Position numbers and translations under genes: made by a program
NCBI GenBank assembly: GCA_033064195.1
Contig: JARBJD010000075.1
Location: 1-64,000 of the forward strand
Length of the DNA stretch: 64,000 nt
Source: Blattamonas nauphoetae
Lineage: Eukaryota; Preaxostyla; Oxymonadida
Direction: 5' to 3'
The notes under the pieces: generated by a model
What the model saw: only the letters and a program-made list of their open reading frames with translations
What the model was told of the DNA's origin: nothing
Databases searched by the model: none
Shown here: in pieces, positions 53,001-64,000 of the stretch
How the letters are laid out: every line of letters starts with the position of its first letter
How positions within the stretch are numbered: position 1 is the first letter of the stretch

Positions 53001-56000
53001 AAGTAGACCAGAGAGGTGGATTGGAAGGAGAGTGCCGAACGCATCATCAGATCCAGCGAAGTGCTTCTCCAGTGAAAAGACAGCTCCATGCGACACCTGC
53101 TTCGGATACGATGTGAGAGGAGGAGATGGGAGAACATTGGGAAAGGGTACTGATATAACAGAGGTGGGAGTTGCTTCGAGGGGAGAGTGCATCAGATCCG
53201 ACAGATTCCGTTGCCAAAAGGTACCTGGATACTTCTCTGGGAGGAGTTGGAGTGCAACAAAATGGGAGAATTCCTTGTGTTTACTTTCATCGGTGACCAT
53301 GTTGTGATAGCGTCGTTTGATTGAGATGAGGGCGTTGTTTGAGCTTGCTTGTTTGAACATGTTTCCTGTGCCTGATTGAATTTTGTCACCAATCATGAAT
53401 TCTCGGTCTGTAGACGGACGGATAAAGGTCATCATCGATTTGAACGGAAATCGCCCGGAACTGAGGAGAGTGAATAGGGACAAATCCAGATCCCGTCGAG
53501 GGATGTGAACGAGCGACGATGCGTCGAGTCCGCTCGAGAACGAATGCGAGAACAGATTGTTGCTTGTGATGATTGGACTGAGGAATGAACGGATGAGCTG
53601 TGTGTGAGTCGCAGGAGAGTCGGTGTAGAGTTCTGAATTTGTGTTGGCGAGGATCACAAATGCTTCGGAGAGCGGTGAGAGGACACCCATCGGGAGCGCC
53701 TTTTTGATGTCTTCCGTTGTGACATCAGGGGTGTCTCTCAGATTATCGAATAATTCGTACTTGTGTTGGGTAACAGGCTCGTGTTTGGGTGAATTGAAGG
53801 CGGTGAGGAGGGTTGTGAGTTGGGAGTTGAAGATGGGCAACATGAAGGAGAAGGAAGCAACACTCGTCCGATCCATAGAATCTGCACAATTCAACCTGAA
53901 CAGCCCATTCTGCAGTGTCCACAACTCGACTCCGTTCCTGTACGACTCTTGGATTTCCTCAAAAAACGACATGTTTTGTCGGTCAGCTGGTTTGTTCTCC
54001 TGAACGAGAATCCGACCAGAGGCATACCCGTGTTGGAGGATGTAAGTTTGGAATCTGCTCCAAAACGGAGTGAAGACACCATTCTCTCCTCGACTCGATT
54101 TGATGGCGTGCCAATCATAGGTCTTAATGTCAATTTGAGCACCCACTCCTTTTGAGTTGTACCGAATCTCTGGAGCTGCTGTGCTGAAAGGAGTCTTTGT
54201 TTGTTGATCGGAAGAGTCCCAGAAGGTCTTCATCTGTCGCGTGGAAGCTTGATATCCTTCCGTTAACTTGATCTCCTCAGGATGTTTTTCGTCCAGTCTG
54301 AGCAGTGTGAGGCATGTGAATTTGATGAAATCGTCTGGTTTGGGTGGGAGAGCGCAGGAAGCAAAGTGAGAGTATCGAAGACGAGCGCGTTCCCAGTAGA
54401 GGGGGACATGTTCAAAAGAGGCGTTCTTTTCCACATCAACCTTTGCTTGAGTGAAGAATGAGTCGACACCTGCTTTCCAGAGGATGGGAATTGTCCCTCT
54501 GAAGAAGATGTACGACGTGAAGTAAACGTTGAAGTCGCTTGATTCAGATTCCGGTGGAGTTTTCGAAGTGTCGCGTACAAGTGGTTTGTCAACAAGCCAT
54601 GCAATCACCTCACATTCCATCTCGTTTCCTGCACCTCCAAACTCATTCAATCCTCTCGCCTGGTATCGAGTCCCGGGATTGAGAGAAGATTTTCGCGAGA
54701 TGATGGAGAGGAATATCGTTGGCTTCTCTGGGAGGGCATTCGCAATCCGCATCAGCTGACTAAGTTCAGAAAATTGGGTATCAGGAAGATTAACTCCAGC
54801 CGAGCCAGGAACAAAGAGGGAGAGAGGATATGTAGTGGCTGCACCCTGGCAGAGGACAACGCAATGATGGGGGAGACCAGCCTCTTCAAACTTCTGTCGG
54901 AGAAAGGAATTCCAGAGAAAGGCCGGGTCGTACTCTTCCACAGGATGGATCGTGAATGGAAGGGCTTGTTTTGCTTCTGATGCGGAGAGAGGGTGTGGAG
55001 GCTCAGCCTCCGTTTGAGTGGGGGGTTTAGGCGATGATAGTCCGATTGCGGTAAAGGGTCTGGTGATATCTGCCTCCTCACAAAAATAATGATACCGATC
55101 AACATCGAATCGCATGGCCGTTTCCAGACTCTGGCAATCCTGGTATATGTAATTGAGAGGGAGTTTCGGCCGTTGTTGTTGTTGAGTCTCCTGTGGCTTT
55201 TGAGAAGGAGTAAACTGGTCTGTTTTTGCTGGTTCACTTTTAAAAGTCACTTTTAGAGAGTCTACAAGATTGGACAAGAATCCTTTGCTTTGTTTCGGGG
55301 GAGGAGCAGCGATTGGATGTTGTGGAGTCGATGGGGGTGGATTTGGAGGTCCAATCGGTCCATCAATAGATGAAGGCGGTTCCGGAGCGACAGGTCGTGT
55401 AAGGGTCAGTGAATTATCCAGAGGTTCATTCATAAAATCATTGAGGCTTGGCGAAGCTGTTGGTGATCGATCAGGCGTTGATGATGGATGTATTTCCGAA
55501 AACGATGAGGAATTGCGTGGCGAAACGTCATTAGATTCCAAGATAGATCTTGCTGTATAGTCAGTCCACATGAAATGCTGCGAATTCGTTGGGTTCGTCA
55601 AATTGTGGATAGGGAACGATCTATCGATTGATTGGATTTCAGAGACAGCGTCTGATGAAAAAGGAACATTTGTAATCCGAACTTTTGGCAGTCTCATGTT
55701 TTTTGAGAAGGGAGGGCACGGAACTGATGAAGAGATGAAGATAATGAAAAATGTTCAGACTTTCTTCATTTTCATCTTGCTGTTTGACTGTTGAATATTC
55801 AGGAAAGGCAAAGATTGGAGAAAGAGGAATCGGAAGCCAGTTTGATTCAGTAATTGTGTACACAGGGTGAAAAGGTGGTAGAATCATGGTTCCGGCAATC
55901 TGATGAATGATTGAGACATTTAAGCAGAAGAAATGAGGGAAACGAATAAATGAAGAGTACCTGTGTCGCCAGGAAGAGATATGCCACTTTTGGTGTCACC

Positions 56001-56565
56001 ACGTATCCAACAATAGCTGCAGCTGCCGAGACTTCTTTGGCCTGTGGATCCTGAGATTTAAGGAAATCTATTGCATCCTCTTCTCGGGGAAAGACGTCAA
56101 TGTTTTGGATTCCTTGATAGTTTGTTAGACGAGATTGATGTTATTATTTATATGCAAATAGAGACAAGTCACAAAAGAAGAATGGAGAAAGGGCAGTGAA
56201 CAATAGAATTGGCTCTGTGGGTAGTACCTTTATGGATAAGATCTCCTGTGCATGAGTCAATGTAGATAATTGTTGTGTCGTTTCGTGTTCTCAGTGATGA
56301 CACAATGTACTGAGATAAAAATGGAAATTAATTCGCAAAACATGAAAATATCGGCAAAAAGTGTGAAAGAGAGGAAAAATAATTCGTATTAACAGACATA
56401 TTGATTTTGTTTGAGGAGGTAGATTCTGTGGATGGTATAGTCGATGGATGACATTTATGTCAATCACAAGAACTGTAAGAGTGGCAACTTGAGTGAATTT
56501 CACAAGAAGATGAACCGACGAACGTGAACAACCACTATTCGCTGAGAAATTGTGAGATCATCCAT
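50004..56565 (-). CDS. SAC9: SAC9-like phosphoinositide phosphatase with Cys-rich zinc-finger-like region
   Basis: Main exon 55723-50004, preceded by exons 55899-55761, 56112-55961 and 56309-56228; the first exon near 56565 is uncertain. Total above 2030 residues. The N-terminus matches plant SAC9: YIVSSLRTRNDTTIIYIDSCTGDL, IVGYVVTPKVAYLFLATQ, YTITESNWLPIPL. The phosphatase core has RYQARGLNEFGGAGNEMECE and the CX5R site NCADSMDRTS (near 53870-53900), intact, so likely active. After it, SIKRRYHNMVTDES is another SAC9-type block. A Cys-rich FYVE-like cluster lies near 51260-51440 (CVEC, CRFC, CETC, CRHCC), lacking the RKHHCR motif. The C-terminal 700 residues look beta-rich as in SAC9. It probably controls PI(4,5)P2 or related lipids at endomembranes. 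Confidence 0.85.
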
Positions 56566-56758
56566 AGTTTTTTTGTCGGAGCCAGGTAAACAAAAAAGAA
56601 GGTAGATATCGATGATTTTCATGGAGAATGACCCGTAATTGATGGTAGAGAACAAATATACGATTCAGAAATGTGTGAGAGAGAAATTATGAAATGTGTG
56701 GTTAAAAGCCACATAATGAATGAAGAGTGCAAAAATTGATTAAATTGATTGGAAGAAT

Positions 56759-57197
56759 CTATTCAGTGTTTGCACCGTCAGCTTGTTGAAGAGATTCCTG
56801 AAGTTGTTGGACTTGGAGTTCCAGTTCTTCAACTCTCTTCTTCAGCGCTTCATTTTCGGAAGCCATAGAATCAACATTAATACCAGCAGGTGAAGAGAGA
56901 AATCTTCTCACGTATTCCACGGCATTAGCAGGTTTTTCAGGTTCTTCATAGAGTGCGATGAGAACTAATCAATTGGCAGGGATGGTGGTGTTAGAGAAGT
57001 GGAAAAAGATTAAAAAAAGGAGGAAGAAGCACATTGATCTTGAAAAATGAAAACCTTTGGTGAGACTGTCAATAACACCTGAACGTTCAAGGTATTTTCT
57101 GAATTCTTCTTTTTTGCTGAAAGGAGAGATGAAATTTCGCAAAAAGTGAAGAAATGATGAAGAGGAAGACGAAAAAGTACCTGTCAGACGATGACAT
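56759..57197 (-). CDS. MYCBP: c-Myc-binding protein homologue (MYCBP/AMY-1)
   Basis: Three exons, 57197-57181, 57116-57055 and 56964-56759, give 94 residues. The family pattern is plain: KKEEFRKYLERSGVIDSLTK followed by VLIALYEEPEKPANAVEYVRR, and a C-terminal leucine-rich coiled coil (ALKKRVEELELQVQQLQ). In animals this small protein binds Myc and AKAPs; in protists it is associated with cilia and AKAP-like scaffolds, which is the likelier role here. An in-frame ATG 18 codons upstream exists but is not conserved. The start codon is only 60 bases from the STE24 start on the other strand. Confidence 0.9.
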
Positions 57198-57257
57198 GAC
57201 TGGATGTTCTCGATTGAAGTTGGAGAAAATCGAAATTGGTCCGATCATTGAATCAGG

Positions 57258-59076
57258 ATGGATATCAACAAGTATCTCACACCAGAAGTTCAAAAGTACA
57301 TTATGTACCTAATATTTGGTATTTTCTTCGAGTTTTTCAGGCATTCATCAACATTCATATCATCCAGGCTTTGTCCTCTTGGAGACACTCTGGGAGATAT
57401 ACCTCGACCTCCGCCAAATTCTCCGGGTTTAAATTTTGTTTTATGTTGCATTTATGTCATCTTCAGCATACAAACAGTGAAATTACGAAAGAAACAGAAG
57501 CTTGGGTCACTCCAGAAGAATTTTCACATTCCAATGAATACACCATAACCAAAATGTCTTCATTCACATGTTTTTGTTCATTTGTGCTGTTTAGGAAATT
57601 TGATATCTTCAAACTTGTATATAGCCTCATTACGACAGCGATCATTATCTTCGGGAGAATATACCCTCATATCTGGCATTTGTCAGTTCAGCTGTGTTCC
57701 AAAATGGGTGTCAAGGAGGATAGTGAAATCATCCACTCATTAGTCTTCATGACAATCCAAACTTTCATCGAAGAACTCGTTGCACTCCCTCTCAGTTATT
57801 ACCAGACTTTCAGCATCGAAGCAAGGTACAACTTCAATAAGCAAACAAATGCGGTTTGTTCAGTTGATTTCTCACCTCATCTTATAATCTTCATTACATT
57901 TTTTCAGATCTTCTTCTCAGACTTCGTGAAGAATCTTGCAGTAAATATTGTGACAATGCTTCCCCTGGTTGCTGGTCTACTATCTCTCCTTATCAACCAC
58001 ATTGGCGGTGATTATTACTGGCTCATTGCTTGGTTCATCACCATCACATTCGTTATTGCTCTTCAAATCATCTACCCCATTTGGATTATGCCCCTCTTCA
58101 ACAAATTTTCTCCACTTGCTGATGATGATGTTGTTGAAAATATTACGGAACTGTGTAACGAATGCAACTTCCCATTGGACGGACTCTTCGAGATTGATGG
58201 ATCAAAACGCTCAGGAAAGTCCAATGCATTTTTCATTGGATTGTGTGGAAATCGTCGTGTTGTTCTATTTGACACTTTGGTTGATCTTCATCGAAAAGCA
58301 CATCTTCTGGAGCCAAAACATATCACAGCAATCGTTGGTCATGAAATTGGCCATAGCAAGCATAACCGTTTGTCATTATGGAATTTTCATCTTTAAACAG
58401 ATCTTTGGAAACGAATTTCTCTCATCTTCTTCCAAATGTTTCTTCTCTTCTTCGGATTTTCTGTGTGCATTGATACTCCTCTCCTCTACACTCTGTATGG
58501 CTTTGATTCCAATGAAAAACATGTATGTTTCAGAGTCATTTTCATGGGACATCATCATTCCCCGCCTTTTACCATTTAGGCATTTATTGGGATCCTCGGC
58601 TTCATGTTCCTGATGTCACCAGTTGGGTCGATTATCACCCTTCTCGTCAATATCTTCACGCGCAAATTTGAATATCAGGCTTGTTTTTATGAGTTTTCAT
58701 GTTTTATTTTCGATTAGGCTGATGAATACGCCGCTAAGAGAGGTTATGATCTCGGCACTCCCCTCGTCATCCTCCACACAGAGAACTTGTCAGATCTCAA
58801 TCCGGATCCTATGTATGTTGTCTTGGTCTTCTGATTTCGATTTCATGTGTTTCTTTTAGTTACTCCTGGTACCATTTTTCACATCCATCTCTTGCTGAAC
58901 GTCTGGAAGCCTTGCATTGGAAGCCGACCGAAAATCTGATCGAAAAGAGAGCTCAATGGAAGATCTTGAAGAAGGAACTCGACGATATCAAAGAACAAGA
59001 GAGACAAGCGAAACTGGAAGAAATGATGACCAAATCCAAGGACAAGCCAGAAACTCAATCAGACAAAAGGGACTGA
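57258..59076 (+). CDS. STE24: CAAX prenyl protease 1 (STE24/ZMPSTE24)
   Basis: Nine exons: 57258-57318, 57341-57426, 57467-57555, 57595-57853, 57908-58367, 58401-58522, 58580-58678, 58718-58812, 58860-59076; 495 residues. The zinc site HExxH is GHEIGHSKHN, with EYQADEYAAKRG supplying the third ligand (Glu). DGSKRSGKSNAFFIGLCGNRRVVLFDTL is a hallmark of the family. Several membrane helices are present. It clips the last three residues from prenylated CAAX proteins in the ER membrane. Intron 1 is just 22 bp and the intron at 58679-58717 begins with GC instead of GT; in both cases the family alignment requires the splice. A charged C-terminal tail (KDKPETQSDKRD) recalls an ER-retrieval-like end. 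Confidence 0.93.
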
Positions 59077-59682
59077 GAACACCTCATGGCGGATTATTCA
59101 TTGTTTTTGGGCTTTTCTCACATGTTTTCACACTCTCGTCTTGTTTCCGAGAATGCTGAAAAACAACGAAAACGAATGGACCATATTTTCCCGAAGTGTG
59201 CGTGGGGAAAATCGAGAGAGAACCTGAGATGATTGTGAAGATTCTCATGAGTGGTCTGAGACTGTTGTTGTTTGGTCAGTTGGTCTCGAGATTGAAAATG
59301 ATGATACAGCGGAAAATGTAAAACTGCAAGGACGAGATGAGATGGCACTGAAGTTCAAACATGGTTTATTCTCTTCTTTGGGGAGTATGCTAGTGTTCTT
59401 TTAGACGCTCACAACCAAAACGGCCTTATTGGTTTGTTTGTGAGACATTGGTCCACTTGGGGGATTGATCGGATCTCAATTATTAAGACAAGGTTCACTT
59501 GCCTAATTGGAATTTCACGAACAAATTTGGAGACAAAACAGAGAAATGTGGAATCATTATTAAAATGGAACGATGAACGGAGAAAAGAGTGAAAAGTGAA
59601 TTGTGACAATCCACAGCGGCCCGGCTCTTTCGAATTGATTGAAAATCAGAAACCGACAAATGTGAATCGGTATCTTAATCAC
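59077..59682. other. stretch without a supported gene
   Basis: Space after STE24. Short open stretches on both strands, none with family features. Probably 3' and intergenic DNA. Confidence 0.4.
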
Positions 59683-59715
59683 AAATCTCGTCATGTTTTT
59701 CTTCTTCCTTCAAGT

Positions 59716-60054
59716 TTAAGAGTGAGAGATTGTTGCATTCTTGCTCGAGTTGCACATCTTGCTTGAACAATGGAGTTTGAGCATTTTCCGACTGAGACAT
59801 CTCAGAAAAGGTCTGGTTGGGTCAGAAATCAGAGTTGGAAGAATAATGGATGAAAGGAAGGAGACATTCATTGCTTTCAAAGACTCACAGAAATCACTTC
59901 CATTTCGCAGGCGGTGATCCTCCAAATTTTCGTATCCGACCGAATTTCTGCATTCAACAGAATACATCTTGATCTTTGTCTGTGAATACACAATTTCAGC
60001 GAAAGTGGACGGAATGAGAGAAAGCAGTGCAAGAGAACGGCGAGATATCATCAT
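59716..60054 (-). CDS. possible small secreted or membrane protein
   Basis: From ATG 60054 a coding-like exon encodes a hydrophobic start (SLALLSLIPSTFAEIVYS), which could be a signal or anchor, followed by MYSVECRNSVGYENLEDHRLRNGSD. A GTGAGT at about 59889 suggests splicing to a last exon with an acidic, Leu-rich end near 59683-59800, but I could not fix the acceptor and frame. An acceptor-like CAG just upstream of the ATG suggests a further 5' exon. No family recognised. Confidence 0.3.
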   Translation of the reverse strand: MMISRRSLALLSLIPSTFAEIVYSQTKIKMYSVECRNSVGYENLEDHRLRNGSDFCESLKAMNVSFLSSIILPTLISDPTRPFLRCLSRKMLKLHCSSKMCNSSKNATISHS

Positions 60055-60653
60055 ACAGTCTGAAATAGTTGAGTAAAATGGAGGACACACAGTATATTTG
60101 TGGATATTTGCATGGTTTCATCGAAGTGCAATTTGACAAATGGTTTCGAAAAGAGTCGTTTTCACTGAAGATTGACTGCTATACTTGTATTTTGGGAGAG
60201 TGTTGCCAAAAATGTCGGAAGATTTAGAGACTGTACAAAAGAAAGCTGAATAAAAATACAATATACACCGTTGATGTGCAGAAAAGTTTCATCTGTCGTA
60301 TCAAGTTGAAATACTTTTTAGATGTGATCAGAAACGCATTTTGAAGTACGAAAGGACAAATGATGCATGCGGTGATAATGACAGTCGGATGGGCTCGATG
60401 GATGGAGAAAGAGAAGACGATCATCCCATGTTGTTTGTTTTTCTCGACACTTCGCCACGATTGTTACTCTGCGTCTATTTTAGGAAAACTACAGATGAAT
60501 CCAAAGTGGATAATGAATCAGATTCAAGATAATTATTCTTCCGTTAGACTTGCAGTTTTGCATCTTCCGCTGTAACACACTGTGAACTACTCACACAGAC
60601 CGATACGGACCAGACACATCCGCTGTTCATGAGTCAGCGGGAAGGTGAGATGT
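60055..60653. other. intergenic, no gene recognised
   Basis: AT-rich space between the tentative small gene and the end of UPF1. No RNA gene, repeat or coding stretch I can support. Confidence 0.4.
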
Positions 60654-63600
60654 TCATTGCGTGGCTCCGAAGATGGATTGGTCACCATTATCCATGTCAA
60701 AGGTGCTCCCAAACGCAAACTGAGGAGCGCCAAAACTTGGAGAGAGCGGTGCTTGGGTCGGGTTGGGCGGAGAAAGTGGGTGATCTACGTTGTACGAGAA
60801 GAACGAGTCTGCTCCGAAGGCGGGGAGGAGAGGGGGAGCAAGGTTGGTGAATGTGTCGTTCAGATCGAGGGAATGGAGGTTCTCAACGCCGCCTGTGTCT
60901 GCTTTGCGGTCTCCTCGTCTTTCCTTCTTTTTCTTCTTCTTGTCGGCAGCCCAGACGTCGGTCAGGCCTGCATTTTGGATCATCCGATCAACCATTTCGA
61001 TAAGGCCGGGTCGTTCTTGTCGGAGTCTTCCTCTTTTGTCCATCTGGTCGTCGTCCATCTCGGTTGGTGTGTAGTGTGAGATCGTCACATCATGGAGAGG
61101 CGGTTGGAGGGTAATTGAAGACGGGCGCAATCTGTCCAATTCACCTTCGACAACACAGTTCTTCGTGATGAAGTGAGAGAGAAGACGGTTCCACATCATG
61201 TCCACGCTCAGGACGTGTGGGTTTCCGATGATGATCAGACCATAGCGAGCTCGAGTGATGGCGACATTGAGGCGACGAGGATCGCCAAGGAATCCAATTC
61301 CACCAGCTTCGTTGCTTCGGACACACGAGAGGATGATGAAGTCCTTCTCTCTTCCCTGGAAAGCATCGATGGATGCGATCTCAACTTGCAGGTATGGGTC
61401 ATCTGGCGGGTCGGGGAGAGTTTTGTCACGTTCTGGGTCTCGCCCAAACTTCCCGACGAAGTGGAAGACTGATGGAATATACCCGCACTGCCCGAGATAT
61501 GGCGAGATGACACCAATGTTGGCTGGGTTCACACCGCAGTTCAGAAGACGGGTGACAATGGCTTCAACCATCTGGGCTTCCTGTCTGTTGAGGAAGGAGG
61601 TTCCCGAAGAGCTCTGCTCCTCTGGTGCTGTGGACACCCAGAAAAACATGGGATGGGATGGGTTGGGGAAGGTGAAGTGGTGCTTTCCTTTGAGGAGCGG
61701 GAATTGGCGATCGGCTTCAGACACACCATTCTGCAGGGCACCATCGTAGAACATCTCAGATGGGAATTGTGAGAGGGAGGGGTGCATACGGTATTGGATC
61801 TCGAGACGAGTGGGCTGGATGCCGAGAAGGATGAGACGCTCGAAGAGGGACAATCCAAACCCATTCTTGGTGGTCGTTTTGCATCTGGTGATGGGACCGA
61901 GCTGGGACTGATCTCCGACGAGGACGACTTGACGAGCACCTTTGATGAGAGTGAGGAGGCAGTCAGGCTCGACCGCTTGGGTGGCCTCATCGACGAGAAC
62001 GAATGGGAACGCGTACGGTTCAAGACGGCCATCTCCGCAAGTGGAACAGGTGCAGCAGACAACGTCCGCGAAGTCGAGGATGGACTGTTCGAGTCTTTCG
62101 CGAAGACGATACATCTCATCCTGGTCGTGTCGACTCAGCTCGCCGGTTTCTGCTCGGAGCTCCTGGAGTTTCTTATAGCGCATGGCAGTCGGGGTGGTCA
62201 GTTGGGAGATGGAGTAGTGCAGAGTGCACTTCTCAACGTTGGTTGAGATCTCTTCGCGGGATTTTGCGACCATTCGAACCACTCGGAGTTTGGTTTTGAT
62301 CAACTTGTCACAGAGATGGTCCACAGCAACATTGGACGGGGCGCAGACGAGCACCTTCAGTTTTGGAGCGCTTTCAGGAAGCTGGTGAGGGAAGGTTGAG
62401 AGGTATTTTTTGGTTTTCCCAGCATTTTTCTCTTCGATTTTGCGGGCGTTTTGGGCCATCATGTAGACGAGTGTTGCGGAAGTAATTGTCTTTCCTGTTC
62501 CTGGTGGTCCTTGGATCAGTGTGAACGGTTGTTTGAGTGCCGTTTTGGCGGCTGAGAGTTGGATGGCATTCAGGCCTGGAAGACCAGGGGCACTGATTGA
62601 GTCTGGGAGTGCAGGAATCTGGAACCCGATATTTTCGTATGCTGAATGCTCGGCAATGGCTGCGGCTTCTGTGTAGCGGAGGGGACCATCGAAAAGTTCA
62701 ACGATTGCAGGAGTGCTGAGTGGGAAGATGGTTGCTGGAGCTGACGAGTTGAGTGTGGATTCTGGAGGATTGATTTCGTTTGCTACTTCAGCCATTTCCA
62801 TCAGTTTTGTTGGCGAGAAGATGAATGAGTTCAGTTGAACCATGTCTTTATCACCGAGAATGAGATGTCGAAGGAATTTTGAGATTCTCGTTGGGTGATC
62901 GGTGAAGATGCGGAGACCATTGGCCATTCGAGTGAACGGAATACCATTCCATTCTTTGGAGATGGTGTAGCCTTGAACGATATTGCGATCGAAGCTGCGA
63001 GATTCGAGGACTTCGACTGTGACCTCGTCAACTGAGAACAGATAAAGCGGAAAAGAAAGTGATGTGAAGAAGCATTGACACGCACAAATAGATGTCCATA
63101 CATTTCGAGGTGATTACTTGGCACTGTAACTGTGTAGCTTCTCTTGTGATTCGAACTCGATCGCCTGGTGTCATCCGGAAATCAGAATCGTCTCGCATGA
63201 AGTAGAAAGAGCCTTGATGACGACCGCGGATGCCGAGCTTCCAAGCAATCGTCACACCAGTGCGTGTGGTCTGTTCTGTGACGCGTTTATCCCATTCAGC
63301 TTCGAGTTGGACCAGGGAGTGGAAAACAGTGAAATATTCTGCTTCAGCCGATGAAACGTCACCCTTGATGATTTTCCCTCCTGTGGAACGTCGTTCATCG
63401 GTGATGAAGCGAAGGGGGACAGGACGTGATTCTTTCTCCAGAATTTCGAGATCATCGCCATCTTTGCCAGGTTGTTGATCTTCATTCCATATATCCTCCA
63501 GTTGCATAATTCTTTTGAATTTAACAGCTTTGCAGAGCTGTTCTTCTTCACCAGTGGGAGGAGATACGAGAATTGGGACAATGGCTCGCTCGCTGATAAT

Positions 63601-64000
63601 CGGCTCCCAATGTGATAAATCCCACTGTGAATCTTTGGTGGTCGTAACACATGGGTCACTGAAAATGGAGGAGACAATGGATATCAGTGAGAGGGGGGAA
63701 CGAAGGATTTGAGAGATGAATAAAAACACACCGACAGACAAGCATAATCATCTCTTCTTGGTTGGAAAAGACATATCCAATATTAAATGCATTGGTACCA
63801 TGACAATTGTAGCATTCAATCGGTGTATCAGTGAACTGACTTTCTGGATGGAATCCGAGCTGTTTGTGCTTTGATCTTACAAGGTGGATGAGTATATGTG
63901 ATGATGTCGAATTGCCTTTACCGTTGCAAAACCATCGATTGCACACTTTGCACTGAACAAGGCAATCAGGAGATTTTACACCGCAATATCTGATCACACA
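60654..64000 (-). CDS. UPF1: UPF1, nonsense-mediated decay RNA helicase, 5' part cut by the window edge
   Basis: Exons seen: up to 63732 from the right edge, 63658-63102, and 63031-60654. The Cys/His-rich UPF2-binding domain begins at the edge (YCGVKSPDCLVQCKVCNRWFCNGKG; IECYNCHGTNAFNIGYVF). Then come the 1B stalk and the SF1 helicase core: LIQGPPGTGKT (Walker A, near 62500), VLVDEATQAVEPD (DEAT box), LVGDQSQLGP, QYRMHP, DAFQGREKDFIILSCVRSN and RRLNVAITRAR. It is an ATP-driven 5'-3' helicase acting on stalled ribosomes and aberrant mRNA. The C-terminus is about 170 residues, with a Lys-rich stretch (ADKKKKKKERRGDRK). The conserved reading frame passes the ATG near 62927, so that is not the start. 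Confidence 0.95.

Noticed and set aside
59086-59232. Small plus-strand frame after STE24 starting MADYSLFLGF
   Set aside because: No family features, no splice partners, and it overlaps the likely 3' untranslated part of STE24.
1-64000. CRISPR arrays, bacterial operons or rRNA genes
   Set aside because: No regularly spaced direct repeats, no ribosome-binding-site pattern before genes and no rRNA-like conserved blocks were seen; the gene structure is eukaryotic.
1-64000. Alternative genetic code (TAA/TAG read as Gln, known in some oxymonads)
   Set aside because: TAA, TAG and TGA all end well-supported genes here and no in-frame TAA or TAG was needed inside conserved host domains.

Overview
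The window looks like nuclear DNA of an intron-rich, gene-dense protist. Nearly all genes are eukaryotic housekeeping genes (SMC4, VPS34, UPF1, STE24, ribosomal protein eS8, SRP receptor beta). They are cut by many very short spliceosomal introns, mostly 31-60 bp, GT...AG, with no strong internal consensus that I can see. TAA, TAG and TGA all end genes, so the code is standard. The mix of a NEK-like kinase fused to ARM/HEAT repeats, a flavodoxin-ferredoxin protein of the kind found in anaerobes, a SAC9-like phosphatase and short introns would fit a metamonad such as an oxymonad (Preaxostyla). That assignment is inference from gene style, not proof.

Layout. 1-7280: right part of a Polinton/Maverick-like element (packaging ATPase, two related capsid-like proteins, small proteins), treated here as a fossil. 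Most of its genes are preceded by the same T-rich motif. 7280-10370: repeat-rich DNA with a diverged 192-bp tandem repeat and a broken Tc1/mariner transposase. 10370-14817: small multi-exon genes, including an AGTRAP-like membrane protein and eS8. 14997-17210: an intronless large-subunit catalase. 17492-21403: a PARP-like/B-box gene head-to-head with a maspardin-like gene. 21587-28567: a 2246-residue NEK-like kinase with ARM/HEAT repeats. 28742-35519: a secreted protein, a Rho-like protein without a P-loop, SRP receptor beta, a PB1 protein and a NAP/SET histone chaperone. 35752-39808: an orphan gene with a MITE just before its start codon, another orphan, and a flavodoxin-ferredoxin protein. 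40029-44890: a PHO80-like cyclin and SMC4. 45008-56565: VPS34 (makes PI3P) tail-to-tail with a SAC9-like phosphoinositide phosphatase. 56759-64000: MYCBP head-to-head with STE24, a poorly supported small gene, and UPF1 running off the right edge.

Exon limits were worked out by hand from reading frame, GT/AG signals and family conservation. Intergenic spaces are small and several gene pairs are divergent with 30-80 bp between start codons, so promoters must be very compact. Functional links within the window: VPS34 with the SAC9-like gene (phosphoinositide turnover), and STE24 with the CAAX-ending Rho-like protein (prenyl-protein processing, 26 kb apart).
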